Below, piece after piece: positions 11,025 through 22,524 of a stretch of 64,000 bases of DNA; positions within the stretch are counted from its first letter, which is position 1; the number at the start of each line of letters is the position of its first letter. Both the position numbers and the translations under genes were made by a program. The notes below the pieces were generated by a model, which saw only the letters and a program-made list of their open reading frames with translations, did not search any database and was not told where the DNA came from. Source of the DNA: Primula veris (Eukaryota; Streptophyta; Magnoliopsida; Ericales; Primulaceae); the NCBI GenBank assembly GCA_963682055.1, contig OY821740.1, positions 30,334,795 to 30,398,794 of the forward strand, in the 5' to 3' direction.

Positions 11025-14000
11025 GAGAGAGAGAGAGGTGGATATGGAGGAGGAGTAACTGGACGATATAATAAGGAGGCTACTAGAAGCAAGGAGCGGC
11101 AAAGCGGTGAAACAAGGGCCTCTCACCGAGCCCAAGATTCGACAGCTTTGTATTGAATCTAAAGAGATTTTTCTTTCTCAGCCTAATCTTCTCGAACTCG
11201 AAGCTCCTATCAAGATTTGCGGTATTTATAATGCTTACTTGCATACATATTTGGACTTATGTGTATTTAGATGAGTATATGACTATATGGGCTCCTATCA
11301 ACATTAGTGGTCTATATACTTACATACATATCTTTATTTATGTGTATTTAGACAAGTATATGGACATGTTTGGCAATTTCTTTTTTAGTTTTGTTTTTTA
11401 AAAGCTAGCTTATTGGTTATAAAAGCTGGAAAATATCAGTGGCATATAATATAAGAATTTATGCCTTTTTAGTTGTCCATTATCCCATTTTAATCTGATT
11501 AGTATAGTTAGTAGTTACAAGTCACTTCTGAATGGATTATAAGTAAAAACCTGATTGAAATTACCAAAAAAAAAGTGTAAAAAGTTGTATGTGGGCTAGT
11601 TCTTTTTTAGTTTGCTTTTAAATACCTAGCTTTTAAAATTCCATTGTCGATAATATATATAGAGAGAGAAAGGGGAGAGAGCGGGAAATTGCGGCGTTAT
11701 TCTTCACTATACATACATATATATACACACACATATACACAACACAAATACATACATATATATAGAGAGAGAGGATATGGAAGAGGAGGAACTGGACGAC
11801 ATAATAAGGAGGCTTCTGGAAGCAAGGAGCGGAAAAGCAGTGAAACATGGACTTCTCATAGAGCCCGAGATTCGTCTTTTTTGTGTTGAATCTATAGAGA
11901 TTTTTCTCTCTCAGCCTAATCTTCTCGAACTCGAAGCTCCTATCAAAATTTGCGGTATTTATAATACTTACATACATATCTGTACATTTGTGTATTTAGA
12001 TAAGTTTATGACCATATGGCTATGTTTGGCAACTTCTTTTTGTAGTTTGGTTTTAAATATACATACATACATATATTTACTTATATATGTTTAGATGATT
12101 GTATGACTATCTGGGCATGTTTGGAAACTTCTTTTTTTAGTTTGGTTTACTACTTAGCTTTTAGTAAGCCAGTTTGTGGGTCATAAAAGATGATAAATTA
12201 ATCTAGGAATTTGTTGCTTTTTTAGTTTTTCCATGAAAAATTATATATCTTTATTTATGTTTATTTAGATAAGTATATCTGTATATACACGTTTGGCAAC
12301 TTCTATTTGTAGTTTGGTTTACTAGCTTTTAGTAAGCCATTTTTTTGGGTGATAAAAGATGAAAAATTTCGGTAGCGTAGAATCTAGGAGTTTGATGCCT
12401 TTTTAGCTTTTCTACGAAAATTTACGAAAAAGCAGAAGGTTTATAATGAAAGTTGTTTGTATAGTTTAGTAGTTACAAGTCACTTATGAATGAATAATTG
12501 GATACAAATAAAGCGTTGATTTGTAAGTAAATTTAGTCCATTATAATAAGTAAAAAAATGTTGTGTGCCAAAGACCACACTACAACGTTTTGAAGCAAGC
12601 TTTCCTGCGTTGATTTTGTTAAGCGTGTTATTTTTACCAAAAAAGCTGATGTGAGATTTTCCTTACTCAGCCTAATCTTCTTGAGCTCGAAGCTCCTATC
12701 ATGATTTGCGGTATATATATTGAAATACATACATATCTTTACTTATGTGTATTTAGATAAGTATATGACTATATGGGTATGTTTGGCAACTTCTATTTGT
12801 AGTTTGGTTTACGGGCTTTTAGTGAGCCAGTTTTTGGGTCATAAAATATGAAATATTTCGTTAGCGTAGAATCTAGGAATTTGATGCTTTTTTAGTTTTT
12901 CCATGAAAAATTAAAAAAAAGCAGAAGGTTTCTAGTGAAAGTTGTTTGTATAGTTAGTAGTTACAGGTCACTTATGAATGGAAATAACTAAAACTTGATT
13001 TATAGACAAGTTTAAGTCAATGATAAGTAAAAAAGATGCAATGCTGAACACCACACTACAACGTTTTGAAGCAAGTTTTCCTCCGCTGATTTGTTAAGCA
13101 TTTTATTTTTACCAAAAAAGCTGATGTGAGATTTTCCTTACTCAGCCTAATCTTCTTGAGCTCGAAGCTCCTATCAAGATTTGCGGTATACATACATTCA
13201 TACATACATATTTTTACTTGTGTATCTAGATAAATATATGACTATATGGTCATGTTTGGCAACTTCTTTTTGTAGTTTGGTTTCCTAGTTTTTAGTAAGC
13301 CAGTTTTTGTCTCATAAAAGATGAAAAATTTCGGTAGCGTAAAATTTAGGATTTTGATTTTTTTTAGTTTTTCAACGAAAAATTTACGAAACAACAGAAA
13401 GTTTCAATGAAAGTTGTTTGTATAGTTACTAGTTACAAGTCACTTACGAGTGGATTTAAGTTAAAAGTTGATTGAGATTTACCAAAAAAAAGTAAAAAAC
13501 TGATTGAGATTTAAAAATTTGAGTAAAAAGTTGATTAAGATTACCAAAAGAACAGTAAAAAGTTGATTGATAAGCAAGTTTAAAGGTGTGTTTGGAACCC
13601 GAAAAATTTATGAAAATGATTTCCCGAAAAAATAATTTCTTGTGTTTCGGGTACATAAGAAAACCAATGGAAAAGAAAATGAAAGAAAGTATGGGAAAAT
13701 TTTGTGTAGAATGAGGGAAACCACTTTCCTTCAAATAGTGGGAGGAAAATGAAAACAAATGAGAAAAGTGGGACCACCTCTCCCTCTCTCTCCTCCTCTT
13801 TTTTTTTTTTTTTCATTTTCTCTTGTTTTCCCAACCTTCTAAACACATGAGCGGAAAATGATTTCGTGTTGGTTTTCTTTCATATTCCTTTCTGTTCCTT
13901 TTCTTTTATTTTCCATGGCATTTTCTGGATTCCAAACACACCCTAAGTGAATAATAAGTACAAATATAAAACTACACTGCAACGTTATGAAGCAAGCTTT

Positions 14001-17000
14001 CCTCTGCTAATTTTGTTAAGCATTTTCTTTTTACCAAAACTCTGATGTATAAGGGAGATATGTTTGTTTTGTATGCAGATTTTAAAAGTTATTTTTTTTT
14101 TGCTTGAAAGCTGTATTGCTTGGGTTTTCTGACTTGAGAAATCTGCCTTAGATTGATGAGCTTATTTGCTTATAAGATGCGTCCAAACATGCTAATTTAT
14201 GTGTAACTGAAAACCTTCTTTTACATCATATTCTTAGCTTAAGTTTGATTAATCTGCTGAAAGTTGGTCATTCTTACTAGTAATTTGTCGGTGCTGTGTT
14301 TATTGACTAAAGTTTCATTAATTTACTAAAAGTTGTTTCTTTTTTCTTTTTGTTGAGTTTCTTTTGAGTTATTTCATACGATTATTGGCTCTGAAGTGGG
14401 ATGTGAATCATGTGATTACTTTATTAGATTGCTTCTCAGCTTATATGTATGTATGTAAACAACCTTTTTATATCTTAGCTATTGTTTCTTTAGTTTTTTT
14501 TTTGGATCTTTTTCCCTTCCTATGTTGGTGTTATGATTTGCTCTACGTGCTTAGTGGCTCTGGAATCTTGATTGGGATATTATATATTTCGTAAAGTACT
14601 TATGTATTCATAGTGTAATACAATGACTAAGACAAAGAAAATATCAATATCAATATTTCGTAAAGTACTTATGTATTCATAGTGTAATACAATGACTAAG
14701 ACAAAGAAAATATCAATATCAATATTTACCAGAAAGAAATTGAAAGTTTAAGTAATGAGCTTGAGGTCGCTTCGTCATGCTTTTGAAACAAAGCTTGTTT
14801 AGGGAAGTTTTTTACTACAAGGGTTAATCACGGATTTTAAAGACATTTACATTACTACAATTCTTACCCAGGAAAAATTAGTTCTTTAAATAATAATAAT
14901 GGCAGTCACTACTGTCTTTGGAAACTAGATCCCAACTCGTCCATGGGACTGTAATTGCTCTTTACCACTTGCTCATAAAGCTATTCGTCATATGTTACTC
15001 CGTATGTCTGTTTGAATTTGTAGTTTCTTCGATTAGAAGAGCTACTTATAGATATTAACTTCTTTTTGTAGCCAAAAAAAAAAAAACTTCTTTTAGTTCT
15101 TTATTCAGTATCCGTGCATAGCCAGAATTGACAGTTTTAGTTTCACCATGCCTGAGAGGGTTTATCAGTTCTTAAGCTTTGAATCTGTGGCGTGATTTTC
15201 AAACCCTACAGCCTTATTGGGAATTTTTTATCTGCTACACCAGTTTCCTGAGCTGTTAGAGAATAATATATTCGGCTTCTAATCGTCTGCCTTGAATTTG
15301 AATCGACTTTTTGTGAATGCATGAACATGTATTGAAGAATGAATCCAACGTTAGCATATTATGTATTCTGTACTCTGTGGAATAGTCTTCTGACTCAAGG
15401 TTGGTTCATGTCAATTGTTAACTATCTTATCTTTTGTTGGAAAAACTTTTTCCTTGTTCTTGTTAAGATCATCTCTAGTAGTTAATGCAGATCATGTTTT
15501 AAATGAAGGAGACAGGATGCTATCTCCAATTCTGTTGTCTTTTTATGTTCTTCTATGTCCATATTAATACTAGTTCACCGGTTATACGGATTTGAGAGGG
15601 GAGGTGAAATGCAACAGAAATCTGCGAACCGTTCTAGTTTTAAGCATTAAATATCTTTGCAATTTTGGTGCAACTGAAAATCTGAAACTACTAATTCGTC
15701 TTATCTATGTTCTCTGTTCTTACTCACATCTAACTCATGTAAAGCCGTATACAAACAAGTACGTATACAAAATTCATGAATGCATCATTTTTACTAAGAT
15801 TGACAGTACTTGGTGAAAGAAATTATTGAATTTAAACAAACTTATAAAATTAACAAGTTTTAACGGTTAAAAACTGAGTAAGGCTAACACTTTATTAATC
15901 AATTTTTCCTTTCATGTAGGAGATATTCACGGTCAATATTCTGATCTTCTGAGACTGTTCGAGTACGGGGGCTATCCTCCTGCAGCAAATTATCTCTTTT
16001 TAGGGGATTATGTTGACCGTGGCAAACAAAGCATCGAAACAATATGCCTTCTCTTAGCATACAAAATCAAATATAAAGAGAACTTTTTTCTTCTCAGGGG
16101 AAACCATGAATGTGCGTCGATAAACCGCATATATGGATTCTTCGACGAGTGTAAAAGGAGATTCAATGTTCGCCTTTGGAGGGCATTTACTGATACTTTT
16201 AACTGTCTACCAGTTGCCGCGTTAATTGATGAGAAAATACTCTGTATGCATGGGGGTTTATCACCTGATTTAAAAGATTTAGATGAAATTAGGAATGTTC
16301 CGAGGCCTATTGATGTTCCGGATCAGGGACTTGTTTGCGATTTATTATGGGCAGACCCAGATAAAGAGGTTGAAGGGTGGGCTGAAAATGATAGGGGTGT
16401 GTCTTACACTTTTGGGGCTGATAAGGTATCTGAGTTCCTTAAGAAACATGATCTTGATCTCATCTGCCGAGCCCACCAGGTAATTCCGATGGATATACGT
16501 TTGGTTTACTGTTTTCCCCCTCATAATTACTTGCTTTGATGAATTTAACTGAGACCCTGAGTAAACAGTCTATACCTTGTATGGGAAAATATATTAGTGA
16601 TATACTGTTTGATTTAGGGTCTGAATTAGAATACCTTTTCCGCAATGATGTATGTTTACTTTAAGATTGACCATGTGTTCTTTCTTGGAGGTATGCATGT
16701 GTATATGTTTGTGTATGCCTGCTTGTCTGGTATAATCTGGGCACTATTCATGGATACTAAAAAGAGAACAGACCCCAACTAGTTTTTTGTGGTGGGCCGC
16801 TTGTAATAAGCTGCCTTTGAATATGAGGAACTTCTTAAATAAAATTTTAAGTAACACAAAGAAACCATATTTTGGGGGTTTGCTGATCAAGTGTTTCTAA
16901 TTAAGAGTTGGAAAATCAGAGAGAAAATTAGGTTATAAAAAGCGTACCTAGTGTATCTCCTTTTTACCTGCTGCAGGATTAGTTAGATACTTAGGTTTAA

Positions 17001-18170
17001 TATCTGATATTCTGATTCAGATGATATTTCTATTAGCATATTCGTGTTCAGGTGCTCATGGTAGTTGTTAGAGTTCAAGTAAAATAAATGTTTGTAATCT
17101 TTAGACGGTATTATTACTGGTAGTAGTTTTGTTGGAGTTGGTTTCTAGTTTTCGTACATCAACATATAGGGACGTTTAGGTTTAGCATTTAAATGGAAAC
17201 CCAGGATACATTTTTTCTGTTTAGCAGCCTAAAAAATGAAAAGCCTTGTGAAAGAGAATTAGAGAACTATGCCTGAATCCGTTACTTGAGGACTGGATCA
17301 AATTATGCTTTTCTGCTGTGCGTTTATATTTTAAGTTTCAAACGTTGTTACTTGTTACTTTACATTTAACTTATTTAGTAATCCTTTTATGTCAGGTCGT
17401 GGAAGACGGCTACGAGTTCTTTGCCAACCGACAGCTCGTGACAATATTCTCAGCTCCTAATTACTGTGGGGAATTTGATAATGCTGGTGCTATGATGAGC
17501 GTCGATGATTCACTAACTTGTTCCTTTCAGATTCTTAAAGCTTCAGAAAAGAAGGTGAAAACTGGATTTGGGAAACCTAGACCAGGAACACCACCACATA
17601 AGGTATTAATACAAGTGACAATTTATAATATACGTAATCAACTAAGAAATAACAAGCTATTACCCATACGCTTTTCATAAACTTCGTAGAACAGAGATTT
17701 GCCGATAAATTAAGAATAAAAGAAAGATGATATCTAAGTGGTTTTTGAAAGTATATAAGTTATGCCACCCTTCTTAAATGTGCTTGATTCTCTAATTTTA
17801 ACTATCATCTTTTGGTCTTACATTAGTACTAAATGTAAATGGATATTGTATTACATCTAATCTTATCGACTTTCATAATATTTTCATTCCGGCGAACTTT
17901 AGTATCCAAAACACTCTAATTTTTTCTAGCCAGTTCTCTGTTTTGTATAATTGTGCCCCTCTTTGATTTGGACTCAGGATCCGCCAACTATGTTAAAAGT
18001 ATATTTAGTGATGGTTCTACTGTGTTTACATGTTTTTGACTTCTTTGTTGCACACGGCTGATTGAACTTGTGGTTTATTTTATTGACTAATTCAAATTAA
18101 TAATTTTCAGGCAGCACAGGGTAAAAAAGATTTCCAGACGATGTTGCAGCTTTACCAGACATGTGACTGA
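9100..18170 (+). CDS. TOPP: serine/threonine protein phosphatase PP1 catalytic subunit
   Basis: Catalytic subunit of type-1 phosphatase, which removes phosphate from Ser/Thr of many nuclear and cytosolic proteins together with regulatory partners. Exons: 9100-9277 (copy A; an intact alternative is 11777-11954), 15920-16479, 17396-17602 and 18111-18170. The joined frame gives 334 residues, the normal size for plant PP1. Seen in the product: GDIHGQ (60-65, metal ligands D61 and H63), GDYVDRG (88-94), RGNHE (119-123), MHGGLSP, a [14 protein letters not shown] junction exactly at an exon border, and [16 protein letters not shown]. All metal and catalytic residues expected for the family are present. 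Splice phases agree at every border (phase 1 after exon 1, then 0, 0). Intron 1 is unusually long (6.6 kb from copy A, 4.0 kb from copy C) because of the tandem array. The start codon is the only ATG in frame in the exon. Identification is firm; which first exon is used is not known. Confidence 0.93.
9408..10150. mobile_element. PIF/Harbinger-like MITE, copy 2, in PP1 intron 1
   Basis: It starts gagcatctacaat and ends attgtggatgctc, the same terminal inverted repeats as the element at 8109-8580. Internal blocks such as ttaaagtgtgtgttaact, agttaacacaac and a gatgatgtgtca block are shared with the other copies. Flanks are gta and tta, one mismatch from the expected tta duplication. At 743 bp it is longer than the other two copies. 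No coding capacity. Confidence 0.65.
10190..10513. mobile_element. MITE with TTTAGTACC ends in PP1 intron 1
   Basis: The left end tttagtaccctgtactattg and the right end, reverse-complemented (tttagtaccttgcactattg), are near-perfect inverted repeats continued by a second block (tttttatcaatttagtaccc against gggtaccaaattgttaaaag). There is no transposase. Target duplication is not clear because both flanks are A/T runs. The long, clean inverted repeats resemble Mutator-type derivatives, but the superfamily is not certain. Confidence 0.6.
10522..10584 (+). pseudogene. truncated PP1 exon 1 copy (3' part only)
   Basis: It matches copy A from its aaacatatttt block to the splice donor (tgtg/gtattt, with one C-to-T change at the cysteine codon), but the start codon and first 38 codons are missing. 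The break lies a few bases downstream of the MITE that ends at about 10513. It cannot encode a PP1 N-terminus by itself. Confidence 0.75.
11044..11221 (+). pseudogene. PP1 exon 1 copy B, stopped at codon 5
   Basis: Same 178-bp length, start and donor (tgcg/gtattt) as copy A, with its own leader and ca/ta/ga microsatellite. Codon 5 is TAA (11056-11058) where copies A and C read GAA, so translation from its ATG stops after four residues. The rest stays in frame and reads like PP1 ([15 protein letters not shown]). If transcribed, it would give a message without the N-terminus. The single change and otherwise intact frame suggest recent inactivation. Confidence 0.85.
11777..11954 (+). CDS. TOPP: alternative intact first exon of PP1 (copy C)
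   Basis: A complete 178-bp copy of exon 1 with start codon and phase-1 donor; it would splice to the exon at 15920 exactly as copy A does. Differences from copy A include G3E, Q24H, P26L, T28I, Q34L, L35F, K40I and H41E. Positions 32-36 read IRLFC instead of the conserved IRQLC, so the C product may be less canonical, whereas position 41 (E) is closer to other plant PP1s. It has its own leader (ttgcggcgttattcttc at about 11690) and microsatellite, so it may be a separate transcription start. Use of this exon is inferred from intactness only. Confidence 0.65.
12653..12710 (+). pseudogene. truncated PP1 exon 1 copy D
   Basis: It keeps only the last 19 codons (gagattttccttactcag onward) and a donor-like tgcg/gtatat; one change gives Met for Lys (atcatgattt). 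The upstream text ttttaccaaaaaagctgatg is shared with copy E and with the fragment near 14020, not with the leader, so the unit was truncated before it was multiplied. Confidence 0.75.
13128..13185 (+). pseudogene. truncated PP1 exon 1 copy E
   Basis: Nearly identical to copy D, including the upstream ttttaccaaaaaagctgatg, and keeping the Lys codon and the tgcg/gtatac donor. It lacks a start codon. D and E, with the exon-less fragment ending near 14060, form a sub-array of roughly 480-bp units. Confidence 0.75.
13583..13947. mobile_element. MITE with GGTGTGTTTGGAA ends in PP1 intron 1
   Basis: It begins aggtgtgtttggaacccgaa and ends ggattccaaacacaccctaa, an inverted pair. The interior also tends to fold (gggaaaccactttccttc, ttttctcttgttttcccaac). 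This GTGTGTTTGG type of end is common in small plant DNA elements. The target duplication is unclear (aa or taa). Non-coding. Confidence 0.55.
14584..14721. repeat. perfect tandem duplication of 69 bp
   Basis: The 69-bp unit starting atatttcgtaaagtactt occurs at 14584-14652 and again at 14653-14721 with no mismatch that I can find. It lies in PP1 intron 1. Perfect identity in neutral intron DNA implies a very recent duplication or an assembly error. Confidence 0.9.
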
Positions 18171-18743
18171 GCCTAAACGTTATTGCAGCCGACTTTTGCT
18201 AGTGTGAACCTTTTTTGCAATGTGGTATCAATGTCTTTTTTAATTATCCAGGATTGTACCTACTTTACTGAAGGATAACCATGGTAACCTCTAGACTTAG
18301 TTTTTAGATGCAAATCACAGGGATTAATGTACAATTTGCAACCTGTGTTTTTGTTTTGAAATTCGTAACTACTCTGTAGCTGCTCTGTCAAATGTGAGTT
18401 TTGTGCAACTTTCGATTGAAATCTTCCATTCAATTTGCTATTTTCAAGGCAAGGGAATGTCCCCTTTCAGAGAAGAGGATGGAAGAATTTTTATGCCTTT
18501 ATGGATGTTATGATGAGAAAAAATCCGATTAAAGTTCCTTAAATATGTCATTTTCTGTTACTGTTTGATGAATTTCTCCCAAGTTGATTTACGGTGATTG
18601 TTGCCCAAGTGACGCTGGGATGCGAATTGATTATGTTGAGATTTTATGTTGGATTGGTTACCAATTTACCATAATCGTTTTATTGTTATCAAACAAATTA
18701 GTTTAGTTAAGAGAACCAGCTTCTCGGTTGGTACTGTTCAAAG

Positions 18744-19452
18744 TAGGGGTGTGCACGGGGCGGATTGGGGCGGATTGGTCTCAATCCTAACCCGCCCCGT
18801 AAAATAAATGGCGGGACGGATTGGGGCGGATTTGTGAAATTCAAATCCCAACCCAACCCAACCCAACCCATTATAATTAAAACCCCAACCCAACCCAACC
18901 CAACCCATTATCAAGCGGGGCGGATTGGGTGCGGGTTGTTTCTTGAATTTTCATTTTAGTCATTCATTTTTCATTATTTCGCATAATTTACATAAATATT
19001 TAAAAAAAAAAATTCAAATAGAAATATAAACTAAAAGCCAACCAAAATACGTTTAGAATGTTCGGAACAAATAACAAAACTAAAACAAAACAAAACAAAA
19101 CAAATTGTTATTCATCAACATAATCAAAATAAAGTTCAATAGCTAATTGAATCCACAAGTTCAATAGCTACAGATTTCGTAATAATTTTATATAACTTCA
19201 TATTTGACTATACTTCAATTACAAATAAAGTTTTTAAAAATAAATTAACCACCCATACTACCTAGACCCAGATTAAAAATTCTTTCTTTTTTGTAAGTAC
19301 GAGATAATACATTGAATTTATAAGACAATATATCAATCAAATCATTAAGTTTAAGTTTGGACAATCCAAAGATTTTTTGTCTATATATATAATTTTTCTT
19401 AAATCAATACTATTATAATATAGAAACTCTTATTAAAAAAGATCTTGAGAAA

Positions 19453-19497
<45 letters not shown>

Positions 19498-19677
19498 CGG
19501 ATTGAAACGGGTTGAGGTGGATTAACCCGCGGTTTGGAAACCCCAACCCTAACCCAACCCATGAATTTTTTTTACGGATTGGGGCGGGGCGGATTTAACT
19601 TTTTTTGACACCCAACCCGCCCCAATCCGTGCGGATTGGGTTACGGGGCGGGTTTGCGGATTTTTTGCCCACCCCTA
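18744..19677. mobile_element. non-autonomous hAT element with 8-bp target duplication
   Basis: It starts taggggtgtgcac and ends gcccacccct followed by a, an inverted pair. It is flanked by perfect 8-bp direct repeats gttcaaag (18736-18743 and 19678-19685), the hallmark of hAT insertion. Both ends carry strings of ggcggattgggg and ccaacccaacccaaccc, making it much richer in G and C runs than its surroundings; the middle is AT-rich with a long (TA)n run at 19458-19494. No transposase frame. It lies between PP1 and the WRKY gene, about 0.57 kb past the PP1 stop. Confidence 0.85.
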
Positions 19678-20114
19678 GTTCAAAGTTTAGTTTTTTTTCT
19701 TCTTCTTAATTTTCCTATTTTCCCCATTAAGCCTGACAATAATGAAATCTCTGGATATTTTACTGCTTTAAGCTTTTGCCCTCCGTAGATTGTTTTAACT
19801 TTTTATAAAACTACAGATCTCTTTCATACTAGTATAACCTAAGAGTATATTCATCTTCTCAGAAGGATAATGAAATATCCTGTAACGGGTATTCAATTAA
19901 TTAAAGGAAAATAACGAGACTTTACACGAGAGTACAGAACATGAATGTTTAGAGAAGTTTTTCTTAAATTAAGAAAGTATTATTTCCTGTTCATATATGA
20001 TGCAAATAGATACAGGAGAATACATGTAAGTTGTTCTTTTTGTACACTATGAGTAATTCAGTGGACTGGTTGAGAATGTTACAATTTTCATTTTAAATTA
20101 GATCCCATAAATTT

Positions 20115-22524
20115 TCAAAATCTTGAGAGGAATTGAATTTGCTTCAAAAGAGGACTCAATGTCTCCATGAGCTTCTCACAAGGATGATTGTGTATGCCTT
20201 CATAAGTAGTAACAACGATGCTTGTATCCTTCGACAGCCGTTGGATCTGTTTCTTCACATTGCATGTATGTTGTGTGCACCGGTAATAGCTCCTTTTTTG
20301 AAAGTGCATACAAATAACAAAGTTTAAAAATTAATTTAGGTATCATAAAAATTTACAGGAAACATCTCTTATCTGAGCAAAAATCGGTTACAGTCTAAAC
20401 TCAATAGTTGTATTGTGGTGTTATTGATAACAAACTAGAAAAGTTATGACGACTAATAGATCAAATTATCATACAACTATTTATATTTGAAGCTATTTCG
20501 GACTAATCCTCGGCGTGCTGAGACAAGAAGATTTTTACGAACCTGTGTGATGTGAAAACTTAAAACAATTTAAACATGTATGCAACTGAAAGACGACGTT
20601 GGCTTATTATATGTTATAGCATTACATATCCTGTGAGTCCAAATGCAGTGACAAAGTTGCATTTTAACCCATGAATGAAAAGCGCAACATTTTTTTACAA
20701 GTGCGAACAATTTGTAGAAAATAAGGAATGAAGGTCTTCTCCAGATTAAATTTTCCACTTATCACAATGTAGAAATATTGTCAGGTCCACATTTGGTCTG
20801 TTATAACTTTCTTCATATATATTCATATTTATTTATTTTGATTTTTTTTCTTAAATCAACTATTTATTTTATATTTAAAAATTTTGTAAAAAAAACAGGT
20901 AAAGTTTGATTTTTTATATTTTTTTTAGTATTTATTAATATTACTACCTTAGAAATTGTCAAAACAAACAATAAATACAAAAAAAAATATAAAAAGTCAA
21001 ATTTGACAGTTTTTTTAGCGGTGGTTTCGGTACGGTACCGACTGTTTTGACCATATATCAATACCGAACCGAAATGAATACCGAAACCGAACCAACTTTT
21101 AAAGTTTGGTTCGGTTATACCGTACCGAAAAGTCGGTATACCGAACTTTCGGTACCAACTTGTTTGGTCCGTTCAAAAATCGGTCGGTTGGTACAAATCA
21201 CTACAAAAAGTCTACCCCTATTTTTTTTAACAAAAAATTTAAATATAAAATAAAAAATTGATTTAAGAAAAATTATTACGAATACATATTAAAAAAACGA
21301 TAACATGATCATGACCTTACAAACACGATTAGATGTAATCCCGTCACATATACATTAGCTTAAGAAAGTACTTCATAAGTAATTCTATCATACTCGCTCT
21401 TTATCGTAAAAAAGCACCTTATTAGTGATTCATCCACCTCAGTATTAGAAATTCTCTTACAAGGTCCGAGTGGCAGACCTAGAAATCTTTTTTTATTCTT
21501 ATCAATTTGCGCTTAAATGATAAAATCTCTATTTTCTCCCCCCTAAAGAACACAGTAAGAATTAATATTTTCTTAGTATATATGTGGTTTTGCAAACCTG
21601 TTAGCCTAAGGCTCTATGTTATAACCTCCCCCATGCCCAGCCTAATACATTCTTGTAATTTCGCAACATAGCATATGCATGAGATAATAACTCTATACTC
21701 CATCCGCTCCGATTTAATTGTCCACTATAAAACTACGCGCTATTTTGACCGGCCAAGAACTTGTATCAAAATTGTCGGAATAAAATTTTTCAAAAGTTGA
21801 TCATATAATTCAAATGTTAAATTTTATGATTAAATTTTAAAAAAAATTCATTTCGACAATTTTGATACAAATTATAATCCGGTTAAAATTGCACGTAGTT
21901 TCGTAATGGACAATTAAACGATAACGGAGGGTAAATTGGAGGTACATCTGCATTGACTACACTGATCTGCCGTTTCAAGTTTCTTTTCTGTCATTAACGT
22001 CCAAATTTGGAAAGAATATAAAATGTCATATATGCAACCAAACATACATATATACATAAGTAAACATAACCATAACATAAGCATGCATATAATTATGCCA
22101 TCCATATCCATATAGTAATTAATCAATATGAAAATGTTGTATACCTTGGGTGAATGCTGTTTTTTACTGCTTTTTGACCATACTTTCTCCACCTAAACCC
22201 ATCATCAAGAACATCCTCACAGCTACTAGTGTGAAATGCAACCCTAGGGGGCACCGACTTTTTGCTCTTACTGTTCCTCCCTTTGCCAATATTAACATTT
22301 TTAGTCTCCTCTCCATTAACCCCAATTTTTTGTTGTTGATCACCAACATTGTTCATGACATTGGACCCATAAAGAAAACTTGCCCAATCAATATTATCCT
22401 GATTAACTTGCGGGTTTTGTGCCGGAAATGGGAAAAAGTTGCTAGTATTTGAGAAAATATAAGGGATATTAGTAATGTTATCTATGCAGGTTAAAGGTAT
22501 TTGTGGGGCTTGTTCTTGATCCAT
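20115..22524 (-). CDS. WRKY: WRKY transcription factor, group IIc (WRKY24/43/56-like)
   Basis: Nuclear DNA-binding factor expected to bind W-boxes. Two exons on the minus strand: 22145-22524 and 20115-20292, joined AG/G inside an Arg codon (HPR/SYYRC), the usual WRKY intron position; product 185 residues. Seen: [20 protein letters not shown], then zinc-finger C-x4-C-x23-H-x1-H (CTQHTC ... HNH), which defines group IIc. The C-terminus [13 protein letters not shown] and the [17 protein letters not shown] stretch point to the WRKY24/43/56 branch rather than WRKY75. A basic stretch ([10 protein letters not shown], about residues 82-91) before the domain may be the nuclear signal; the N-terminus is Asn-rich and disordered. 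The 1852-bp intron holds a foldback element (20842-21275) and a Stowaway MITE (21698-21931). Confidence 0.92.
20842..21275. mobile_element. nested foldback element in the WRKY intron
   Basis: The outer arms ttcttaaatcaactatttat (from about 20848) and its inverted partner ending gatttaagaa near 21270 match almost base for base over about 50 bp. Inside the left half, tttgattttttatatttttt pairs with aaatataaaaagtcaaa. The centre is a run of accgaa/cggtacc words. There is no coding capacity and no clear target duplication. It was probably built by one inverted-repeat element landing in another. Confidence 0.6.
21698..21931. mobile_element. Stowaway MITE (Tc1/mariner-type)
   Basis: It begins ctccatccgctccgattta, ends gataacggaggg and is flanked by ta on both sides (21696-21697 and 21932-21933). 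The ctcc-tccg end and ta duplication define Stowaway. Sub-terminal arms continue the pairing (aattgtccac against gtaatggacaatt; tttgacaattt-like words inside). A truncated relative lies at 44135-44280. Confidence 0.85.

Larger units (their letters stand above)
8842..14060 (+). repeat. tandem array of PP1 leader, exon 1 and intron segments
   Basis: Units made of (leader) + exon 1 + flanking intron recur in head-to-tail order. The 3' half of exon 1 (cagcctaatcttct then aagctcctatca and a tgcg/gt splice donor) occurs six times, ending at 9277, 10584, 11221, 11954, 12710 and 13185. The full leader ending in ttgcggcgttattctt occurs upstream of three of them (about 8975, 10950, 11675). Shared intron text, for example cttatgaatg, taaaagctggaaaat and tgaagcaagctttcct, links the units. 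A seventh, exon-less fragment ends near 14060. Two unrelated MITEs (9408-10150 and about 10190-10513) have inserted into the array. Confidence 0.85.

Noticed and set aside
18707..18959. Short frames rich in Asn-Pro and Gly-Trp
   Set aside because: They come from ccaaccc and ggattgggg repeats at the end of the hAT element.
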